From positions 1-38,366 of the forward strand of contig LJRV01000401.1 of NCBI GenBank assembly GCA_001612575.1: DNA of 38,366 bases. The letters run 5' to 3'. The position numbers were made by a program, and so were the translations under genes. Position 1 is the first letter of the stretch. Every line of letters begins with the position of its first letter. Positions 28,349-35,020 of this stretch are shown here, in pieces. Below the pieces are notes generated by a model that was given only the letters and a program-made list of their open reading frames with translations, was not told the origin of the DNA and searched no databases. Origin of the DNA: Streptobacillus notomytis. GTDB taxonomy: Bacteria > Fusobacteriota > Fusobacteriia > Fusobacteriales > Leptotrichiaceae.

Positions 28349-29242
28349 TTAATCTACATCATGTGATAAGAATTTAAATTGTAATACTGAAATTATACCA
28401 ATTATAATCGCAAGTAATACTCCCATTGCTGATGAAACACCAAATCTAGTTTCTACTATTGCTTTTTGGTAAACTAAATACATTATTGTTGATGTTGAAT
28501 AATTTGGTCCACCTGCTGTTAATAATTGTATTAAAGCAAATATTTGAAAACTATTAATAGTTGTAACAACCACTATATATAATGTTGTTGGTTTAATAGT
28601 TGGCCATATAATCTTTCTAAAACACTGAGAATCTGTAGCACCATCAATTTTTGAAGCTTCTATTAAATCTTTAGGAACATTTCCTAAAGCTGCTACATAT
28701 AAAATTATAGGTTGACCAACACTAGTAGTAATCAGTATCGCTATAATGGCATATATAGCCGTTCTAGGATTACCAAGCCAATCTATTTGGTTACTTGTAA
28801 TATGTGTACTATTTAAAATATAATTTAATATTCCATATTTTGGATGATAAATCCAATTCCATACAACAGTAACTGAAACTACTGATGATATAGCCGGTAT
28901 ATAAAATATACCTCTAAAAATCGATCTTACTAATGCACTTCTTTCATAAATATTAATAGCAACAAATATAGAAAATGCAACTACTATAGGAACTGCTATC
29001 ATAGTAATTATTACAGTATTTGTTGTAGACTTTATAAACACATCATCACTAAATAAATCTATATAATGTTTTAATCCAACAAATGTTGTATTACGTCCTC
29101 TAAATCTAAATAACGATAAATAAATCCCTTTAGCCATTGGATATAAAACAAATGTTGAAAAGAATATCATTATTGGTAAAATAAATAAATATGCACTATA
29201 ATCTATTTTTTTAAAGTTTATTTTTTTAATAGAACTAAACAT
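28349..29242 (-). CDS. Sugar ABC transporter permease (MalF type)
   Basis: 297 residues, six membrane segments. The first, ILPIMIFFSTFVLYPMAKGI, is typical of MalF-like CUT1 permeases. The EAA loop is EASKIDGATDSQCFRKIIWP. AAGGAGAGG lies upstream of the ATG. A hairpin between this gene and the upstream binding-protein gene (29262-29289) may lower its expression relative to the binding protein. Confidence 0.92.
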   Translation of the reverse strand: MFSSIKKINFKKIDYSAYLFILPIMIFFSTFVLYPMAKGIYLSLFRFRGRNTTFVGLKHYIDLFSDDVFIKSTTNTVIITMIAVPIVVAFSIFVAINIYERSALVRSIFRGIFYIPAISSVVSVTVVWNWIYHPKYGILNYILNSTHITSNQIDWLGNPRTAIYAIIAILITTSVGQPIILYVAALGNVPKDLIEASKIDGATDSQCFRKIIWPTIKPTTLYIVVVTTINSFQIFALIQLLTAGGPNYSTSTIMYLVYQKAIVETRFGVSSAMGVLLAIIIGIISVLQFKFLSHDVD

Positions 29243-29261
29243 CTATTGCACCTCTCCTTAT

Positions 29262-29289
29262 ATAAAAGGGGTAGAAAGCTCTACCCCTT
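29262..29289 (-). terminator. Intercistronic hairpin, probable partial terminator
   Basis: Minus-strand stem AAGGGGTAGA / TCTACCCCTT (29289-29280 with 29275-29266), 4-base loop, followed by TTATATAAGG. It lies 13 bases after the binding-protein stop and before the permease genes. The short T tail suggests partial termination or 3'-end protection. Confidence 0.65.
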
Positions 29290-29302
29290 CTATTTTCTAT
29301 TA

Positions 29303-30610
29303 CTATTTTGCGTCTTCAATTGTTTTATTTGCATTTTCAACGAATTTATCTAATGCTTCTTTAGGACTAACTTGCCCATTTAATACTGATTGAACCATGT
29401 TAAACCATAATGGTCTCATTTGAGCATAACCATCTATAGTGTTGTAGTAAGGTCCAAAATTTCCACTTTGTGATTCTATGAATTTAGTTTCTACATCATC
29501 ACCATAAAGCCCTTTTTTTCCAACTGGTGAGAAGTTTCTAGTTGCCTTAAGAGCTCTTTGTCCCCATACTGAATCATTAGCTATGAAATCAACAAATTTC
29601 TTAGCAGCTTCACTTCTTGCCATATCTTCATTATCAAATATTGCTGCCCCTGCTAATAAGAATTCAAATTTAGATTGTCCACTTTCATTAGGGAAGGCAA
29701 CATATACTGGATCTAATTTACCTGCTTTTATAGCTTCAACATCTGCTTTCCCACCTTTTAATCCTGGTGAGTAAAGTATTGTTCCTGCTGCATTTCCACT
29801 TCTAAATGCTTCTAATGCATCTTTAGCTTCTGATGAAACTCCTTTTCCTAAAAGTCCTTTATCATAAGCTTGTTTAATCCATTCTAAACTCTTAACTCCA
29901 TTTTCATCATTAATAGTATACTTAGTTATTTCTTTATTTGTAATCCATGAATCAAATAAGTTAGAAACAAATGCTCTAGGACCTTGATCCCCTGCTTGTG
30001 ATTTAGTATATAATAATATTGGATCTATTTTTGGTGCTTTTTCTTTAATAGCTGTTAATAATGCTTCAAATTCAGCAACTGTCCAGTTTCTTCCAGGTCT
30101 ATTTAATGGCAACATATCAGTAATACCTAATTTATCAGTAATAACTCTATTAAATGCCATAACAAATGGTGCTGTTCCTAATGGATGTAGATATAATTTA
30201 CCATCATAACTTGAAGCTGATAACATAGATTTAGAATAAACAGAAGTGTCAATATCAAAAGGAACTAAATATCCTTTTTTAGCCCAGTCTATTACTCTTC
30301 CTGGAGCATCAATAACAACATCTGGAGTCGATTTAGATTGTATAGCTGTTTCAAGTTTTGCTGGTCCATCTGTAAAGTCAATTTTTTGATATTCAACTTT
30401 AATACCTGGATTTGCTTCTTCAAACGCTTTTATTAAAGCCATGTCAAATTCTTCTGGTGTCTTAAATTCTTCATCAGCTGTAAAATTAGGGAAAGACCAA
30501 TATTTAATAGTTACAGGTCCTTCAGATTTTGTTTCTGTTTTTTTACCACACGAAAATGCTGTAAATGCTAATGCAGCTATAGCTGCTAACATTTTGAATT
30601 TTTTATTCAT
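29303..30610 (-). CDS. Sugar ABC transporter solute-binding lipoprotein, copy 2
   Basis: 435 residues. Lipoprotein signal with lipobox AFTAFSC, mature from Cys21. Same family 1 solute-binding fold as copy 1, with TIKYWSFPNFTADEEF, APGRVIDWAKKGYLVPFDID and RALKATRNFSPVGKKGLYGD. ATG start with GGAGGG upstream, 27 bases after nanA. It is the first transporter gene of the operon and is separated from the permeases by a hairpin, as expected for a binding protein made in excess. The likely ligand is sialic acid, by neighbourhood with nanA, nanK and nanE. Confidence 0.92.
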   Translation of the reverse strand: MNKKFKMLAAIAALAFTAFSCGKKTETKSEGPVTIKYWSFPNFTADEEFKTPEEFDMALIKAFEEANPGIKVEYQKIDFTDGPAKLETAIQSKSTPDVVIDAPGRVIDWAKKGYLVPFDIDTSVYSKSMLSASSYDGKLYLHPLGTAPFVMAFNRVITDKLGITDMLPLNRPGRNWTVAEFEALLTAIKEKAPKIDPILLYTKSQAGDQGPRAFVSNLFDSWITNKEITKYTINDENGVKSLEWIKQAYDKGLLGKGVSSEAKDALEAFRSGNAAGTILYSPGLKGGKADVEAIKAGKLDPVYVAFPNESGQSKFEFLLAGAAIFDNEDMARSEAAKKFVDFIANDSVWGQRALKATRNFSPVGKKGLYGDDVETKFIESQSGNFGPYYNTIDGYAQMRPLWFNMVQSVLNGQVSPKEALDKFVENANKTIEDAK

Positions 30611-30637
30611 AATTCCCTCCGATATATAATATTTATT

Positions 30638-31567
30638 TTAATTGCAATACTTATTAATTAATTTTTCTATCTTATCATTTAACTCTTTAGCAAGCTCTAT
30701 ATCCTTTTCTTCAACTACAGGTAACATTGGTCCTCTTGGAGCTCCTGTATGTATTCCTCTTAAATGTAAAATATATTTTGCTAAACCATATAATGATGGT
30801 CCTTTTAATAATCCTTTTATTACTTCATTTACTTCATTTTGTAATTCTCTTGCCATGTCAAATTCTCTATTTTCCATGTATTCATTTAATTTAACGAATA
30901 ATTCAGGCATAACTCCATATGTTCCACCTATTCCACCATCTGCTCCTATCATACGTCCTGCAATAAATTGTTCATCTGGTCCATTAAATACTATAAATTC
31001 ACCATTTTTTACTTTAGAACCTATATATTTAAATTGTTGTAATTCAAATGTAGATTCAGAAGAACATTTAATTCCTATAACCTTTTCCATAGCAGCCATT
31101 TCTTCTAATAAGGAAATAGGTAGGTTAAATCTAGTTGTTTGCGGTATATGATAAATAATAAATGGTAAATCTGTAGCATCTATCATAGCATTCCAATGTT
31201 CTTTTACTGCCTTAGGAGAAAATCCATAATATACACATGGAATTGATGATACTGCATCAACACCACATTTTTTAGCATGTTTAGCAAGTCTTACTGATTC
31301 AGGGGTAGAATTTGCACCCACATGAGCTATTATAACTAACTTATCTTTAGCTACTTCCATAACTGCTTCAAGCACAGCTTTTCTTTCTTCTTCACTTTGA
31401 AGTACTCCTTCTCCTGAAGATCCTCCTACATAAAGACCTTTTACTCCTTTTTCAATGTAATACTTTGTTAATTCTTTTGCTCTTTCTGTTGAAATGTTCC
31501 CACTATCATCATAAGTAGAATACATTGCAACAAATACTCCTTTAAATTTTTCTAAATTGTAACTCAT
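30638..31567 (-). CDS. nanA: N-acetylneuraminate lyase
   Basis: 309 residues, class I aldolase of the NAL/DHDPS superfamily. It cleaves N-acetylneuraminate to ManNAc and pyruvate in the cytoplasm. The carboxylate-binding GGSSGEG (48-54) fits NAL. The catalytic Tyr is Y139 in IIYHIP and the Schiff-base Lys is K167 in GIKCSS, both two positions beyond the E. coli enzyme. YYGFSP (113-118) also fits NAL better than dihydrodipicolinate synthase. Its start overlaps the nanK stop by 4 bases (ATGA). The link with nanE and nanK confirms the role. Confidence 0.95.
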   Translation of the reverse strand: MSYNLEKFKGVFVAMYSTYDDSGNISTERAKELTKYYIEKGVKGLYVGGSSGEGVLQSEEERKAVLEAVMEVAKDKLVIIAHVGANSTPESVRLAKHAKKCGVDAVSSIPCVYYGFSPKAVKEHWNAMIDATDLPFIIYHIPQTTRFNLPISLLEEMAAMEKVIGIKCSSESTFELQQFKYIGSKVKNGEFIVFNGPDEQFIAGRMIGADGGIGGTYGVMPELFVKLNEYMENREFDMARELQNEVNEVIKGLLKGPSLYGLAKYILHLRGIHTGAPRGPMLPVVEEKDIELAKELNDKIEKLINKYCN

Positions 31568-32415
31568 TTCATTTCCTTTCTAACTATGTTATATATTCCA
31601 TATATTCCTGCTGAATTTTTTAAATTTGCTAATTTAACATTACTCTTAAACTGTTTTCCTATTAATCTTTTATCCAAGAGTTCTAATATCTTATCCTCTA
31701 AGTATTTTCCTTGGGCAGTAATTCCACCACCTATTACAATGTTATCAGGATTAATCATATAAATAATATTTAACAATCCTGTAGTTAAATTATATACCAT
31801 CTTATCTATAGCTTCATTACATAATGCATCACCTTTTTTAGCCTCTTCAAATACATATTTTCCATCAACTTTTTTACCCAATTTTTCACTAACATAATTA
31901 GTTAAATATGTTGCTGATGAAAAATCTTGAAAATATCCATCATTTAATGGCATATATCCTATTTCTCCAGCAGTCATTGAAGCACCACTAAATATATTAC
32001 CATCTAATAGAAGAGAACCACCTACTCCCGTTCCTATAGTTAGCATAAACATAGAACCCTCATAATTAGAAAAACAATATTCTCCAAATGCTGCTGAATT
32101 AACATCATTTTCTACAAAAGTTTTTAATCCATATTTTTCTTCTATTATTTTTCTAAACTTAGTTCCTGTATATTTAGGGATAGTAGGTCCAGCAAATATA
32201 ACCTCACCAATTTTAGAATCTACTACTCCTGCTGTTGAAATACCCACAGCATCAACATCAGTATTTTCTCCTACTATTTTTAATACATCTTCTAAAATAT
32301 GGTTATCATCTTTAGTAATTCTAGTTTCTATAGTTTTTACTTCAAATTTATTAATATCTTCTATTATTGAATATTTAATATTAGTTCCACCTATATCAAA
32401 ACAAATTATTTTCAT
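31564..32415 (-). CDS. nanK: ROK-family N-acetylmannosamine kinase
   Basis: 283 residues. It phosphorylates ManNAc to ManNAc-6-P. N-terminal phosphate loop DIGGTNIKYSI; second ATP motif TIGTGVGGSLLLDG; sugar contacts in GASMTAGEIGYM. The zinc-binding CxCGxxGC cluster of many ROK kinases is absent, as in several NanK proteins. A glucokinase-like specificity cannot be excluded by sequence alone, but its place between nanE and nanA, overlapping both by 4 bases, makes ManNAc the likely substrate. Confidence 0.9.
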   Translation of the reverse strand: MKIICFDIGGTNIKYSIIEDINKFEVKTIETRITKDDNHILEDVLKIVGENTDVDAVGISTAGVVDSKIGEVIFAGPTIPKYTGTKFRKIIEEKYGLKTFVENDVNSAAFGEYCFSNYEGSMFMLTIGTGVGGSLLLDGNIFSGASMTAGEIGYMPLNDGYFQDFSSATYLTNYVSEKLGKKVDGKYVFEEAKKGDALCNEAIDKMVYNLTTGLLNIIYMINPDNIVIGGGITAQGKYLEDKILELLDKRLIGKQFKSNVKLANLKNSAGIYGIYNIVRKEMK

Positions 32416-33110
32416 TTTAATCCCATACCTTCTATAAATCTATTTGCTATTTCTAAAGGTCTTGTAATAGCTCCTCCTACCACTACTGCATATGCTCCAA
32501 GATCTAACATTTTTTTAGCTGCACTAGGATCATGTATTCTTCCTTCTGCAATAACAGGTATTTTAAGTATAGTAGCTAATTTTTCTACTAACTCATAATT
32601 AGGTCCTTTATCCATAGTTTCTGTATAAGGTGTATATCCATTAAGTGTTGTTCCAACAATATCTACTCCAGCTTTTTCAGCATTTATTCCTTCTTCTAAA
32701 TTTGAGATATCAGCCATTAGTAATATGTTTGGATATTTTTCTTTAATTTCTGCAATAAATTCATTAATAGTTTTTCCATCATATCTATCTCTTAAAGTGC
32801 AATCTAGTGCTATAATATCTGCACCTGCTTCAACTAAATCATCTATTTCAGACATACCAACAGTAATATATTGAGGAAATCCTTCATAATTTTTCTTAAT
32901 TAATCCTATTACAGGAACATCAACTTCCTTTTTTATTTCTCTAACATCTAATGTTCCATTTGCTCTTATTCCCTTTGCACCTGCCATTATAGCTGCCCTT
33001 GCCATTAATGGCATAATTGTAGCATTTTCAATGTATAATGGCTCGCCACGAAGTGCTTGACAAGACACTATTAATTGTCCTTTTAATTGTTCTAATAATT
33101 TGTTACTCAC
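32412..33110 (-). CDS. nanE: N-acetylmannosamine-6-phosphate 2-epimerase
   Basis: 232 residues, TIM barrel. It converts ManNAc-6-P to GlcNAc-6-P. Conserved parts: LIVSCQALRGEPL at the start, GAKGIRANG, PVIGLIKKNYEGFPQYIT, ADIIALDCTLRDR, LMADISNLEEG, PVIAEGRIHDP and AVVVGGAITRP (phosphate-binding end). GTG start with AGGAGG 6 bases upstream. It follows the regulator by 9 bases. Confidence 0.96.
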   Translation of the reverse strand: MSNKLLEQLKGQLIVSCQALRGEPLYIENATIMPLMARAAIMAGAKGIRANGTLDVREIKKEVDVPVIGLIKKNYEGFPQYITVGMSEIDDLVEAGADIIALDCTLRDRYDGKTINEFIAEIKEKYPNILLMADISNLEEGINAEKAGVDIVGTTLNGYTPYTETMDKGPNYELVEKLATILKIPVIAEGRIHDPSAAKKMLDLGAYAVVVGGAITRPLEIANRFIEGMGLK

Positions 33111-33119
33111 TATTTCCTC

Positions 33120-33938
33120 CTATTTATTCTTATTGGCTATAGCTTCTGCCATACCTTGTCTTACTAATTTAGCTTTCTTACTATTTCTCAGAGCATATCC
33201 TGTAGCTAATACATCTATAATATATAACTGGGATATCTTAGATACTAACGCGCCTCCATTAAGTAAAGTTTCTTTACCAGAAGTTAATATAACAATATCT
33301 GACATTTTAGCAATGGGAGATAATATATAATTTGTAATAGCTATTATCTTACAACCATTTCCCTTAGCTATTGATAGTGGATAAATTAAATCTACTGTTT
33401 CTCCAGATAAACTTATTACTACTATTACATCTTTTTCTGTAGTTGTTGAAGCATACATAACTTGGAAATGTCCATCACTTACACTATGTCCAATTTTCCC
33501 AAATCTCATAAACCTATTTTGAAATTCTAAAGCAGCAACACCTGATGCTCCCATTCCAAATACATATAGTTTTTTAGAATTTTCTATTGCTTCTATAGCT
33601 TTTTCTACATCTTCCTTATTAATTAAAATCTTAGTATCTTTTATTGTTTCTAATATGTTGTATTCAATATTTTCAATATAGTGTTCTTTAATTTGCTTTT
33701 CATCTTCCATTTTTGCTATTTCTCTTGCTACTTCAAGTTTAAAATCAATAAAACCTTTAAATCCAATTTTTTTTACGAACCTAACTATAGTTGCTTCTGA
33801 TACATTTATTTTTTTAGTAATTTCATGAAGAGGCATAAAACAAATTGCATCTCTTTCTTTAATTACATAATCTGCCACCTTAATTTCTTGTTTACTAAAA
33901 GATGGGTAAAATGATTGTATCAATGTAATATATTTCAT
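33120..33938 (-). CDS. MurR/RpiR-family transcriptional regulator of the sialic acid operon
   Basis: 272 residues. The N-terminal helix-turn-helix domain (1-77) includes NVSEATIVRFVKKIGFKGF. The SIS sugar-phosphate-binding domain (about 105-240) has LYVFGMGASGVAALEF and VIVVISLSGETVDLIYPL. RpiR regulators of nan operons usually repress and respond to ManNAc-6-P or GlcNAc-6-P, so the ligand is inferred. It sits inside the operon it probably controls, overlapping the mutarotase gene by 4 bases. A palindrome beside the operon promoter (34921-34937) is a candidate site. Confidence 0.9.
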   Translation of the reverse strand: MKYITLIQSFYPSFSKQEIKVADYVIKERDAICFMPLHEITKKINVSEATIVRFVKKIGFKGFIDFKLEVAREIAKMEDEKQIKEHYIENIEYNILETIKDTKILINKEDVEKAIEAIENSKKLYVFGMGASGVAALEFQNRFMRFGKIGHSVSDGHFQVMYASTTTEKDVIVVISLSGETVDLIYPLSIAKGNGCKIIAITNYILSPIAKMSDIVILTSGKETLLNGGALVSKISQLYIIDVLATGYALRNSKKAKLVRQGMAEAIANKNK

Positions 33939-34870
33939 GTTAAATCTCCTATTAAAACTTGAGCTGTCCTATATCCAGGCTTTATTTCTCCATTAATTAA
34001 ATAAACTTTTTTATCAATTTTTATCATACTAGAACCACAAGTAGCATTTAATATATCTCCATTATATATGAATATAAATTTTTCTTCTAATGTGTTAAAT
34101 AGATATATGTCCTTATTCCACTTAAATTCTTCTCTATTCTTAGAAAAATAAGCTTTCTTAAACTCTATATCTCCTAATCTTTGTACTGCTTCATCATAAA
34201 TTTCTTTGTTGCAACCTCCCACAATTAAAAAATTATTATCATCTATCTTACAAGAGGCTGCAGCAGTCAAACAAATAGGAGGGAGAGTTATTTTCTTCCA
34301 CTCATTCTTATCTATATCATATAAATATGAATCTAAATAACAAATATTTGAGGCACCACTAAATAAGTATAATTTACCATTAGATATGAAGTTTATAGAT
34401 TGTTCTCTAACCTCACCTATAAATTTAGTAAGTTTACTTAATTTCAAGTTTTTTAAATCAAACTCATATATATATTCTTTCCCAAAATAAATCTTCTCGT
34501 TATATACTCCACCAAATCCACCAACAATTTCAAAACCTAAATCAAAAATTTCTGTTTCAATAACCTTATTTCCCTCTAGTGTGTATTCATATATTTTTGT
34601 ATTTTCTGCACCTGATATTAAATATACCTTATTATCATAATTTACTACTATAGATTTATCAGGGCAAATCTTACCATTTTGTTTAGAAATCAAATTAAAA
34701 TCTAAATCATATAAGTACATATCACTATATACTTTTCTACTTCCATATGGAGGTGTTCCATTTGGAAAATTAGAACCACCATATATTAATATATATTCAC
34801 CTATTCTTGAACAGAACATAGATGTCAATCCTAATTCATGTCCTACATTTTTTAAAAACTTAAATTGCAT
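33935..34870 (-). CDS. Cyclically permuted mutarotase, NanM/YjhT-like
   Basis: 311 residues from ATG at 34870 (MQFKFLKNVGHELG), with AGGTGA 5 bases upstream; the GTG three codons earlier lies in that site. Kelch-type beta-propeller repeats: ILIYGGSNFPNG, VYLISGAENTKIYEY, LYLFSGASNICYLDSYLYDI, FLIVGGCNKEIYDEA and VYLINGEIKPGYRT. GGSNFPNGTPPYGSRKVY matches the first blade of NanM, which speeds conversion of alpha- to beta-Neu5Ac. Unlike E. coli NanM there is no signal peptide, so it should act in the cytoplasm, supplying NanA. First gene of the ten-gene operon. Confidence 0.82.
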   Translation of the reverse strand: MQFKFLKNVGHELGLTSMFCSRIGEYILIYGGSNFPNGTPPYGSRKVYSDMYLYDLDFNLISKQNGKICPDKSIVVNYDNKVYLISGAENTKIYEYTLEGNKVIETEIFDLGFEIVGGFGGVYNEKIYFGKEYIYEFDLKNLKLSKLTKFIGEVREQSINFISNGKLYLFSGASNICYLDSYLYDIDKNEWKKITLPPICLTAAASCKIDDNNFLIVGGCNKEIYDEAVQRLGDIEFKKAYFSKNREEFKWNKDIYLFNTLEEKFIFIYNGDILNATCGSSMIKIDKKVYLINGEIKPGYRTAQVLIGDLT

Positions 34871-34886
34871 TTTAATCACCTAGTAT

Positions 34887-34914
34887 ATTATACCTCAATT
34901 TTTCAAAAATGCAA
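34887..34914 (-). promoter_or_regulatory. Promoter of the sialic acid operon
   Basis: Minus-strand TTGCAT (34914-34909), 16-base spacer, perfect TATAAT (34892-34887), leading after about 16 bases to the mutarotase ATG. Confidence 0.7.
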
Positions 34915-34920
34915 AAAAAA

Positions 34921-34937
34921 ATGAAAAAAAATTTCAT
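34921..34937. promoter_or_regulatory. Candidate RpiR operator
   Basis: Inverted repeat ATGAAA-AAAAA-TTTCAT directly upstream of the -35 box of the nan promoter. Palindromes with TGAAA/TTTCA arms are common for RpiR-family regulators. The low complexity of the region makes chance possible. Confidence 0.4.
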
Positions 34938-34981
34938 TTATTTTTTTCATGTAATAATGTGCATTTGATTATTATAATAAG

Positions 34982-35008
34982 TAAAAATACTCGCGCGAAC
35001 ACGAGCAT
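34982..35008 (-). terminator. Terminator after adhE
   Basis: Minus-strand stem ATGCTCGTG-TTCG-CGCGAGTAT (35008-34987) with a UUCG tetraloop, followed by TTTTTAC. One of the few GC-rich spots in the area. Confidence 0.88.
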
Positions 35009-35020
35009 TTTATTTTACTT

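Noticed and set aside
30642-31151. 169-codon plus-strand frame opposite nanA
   Set aside because: Antisense to the conserved aldolase; composition (Ser, Asn, Pro, Ile) is that of a shadow frame.
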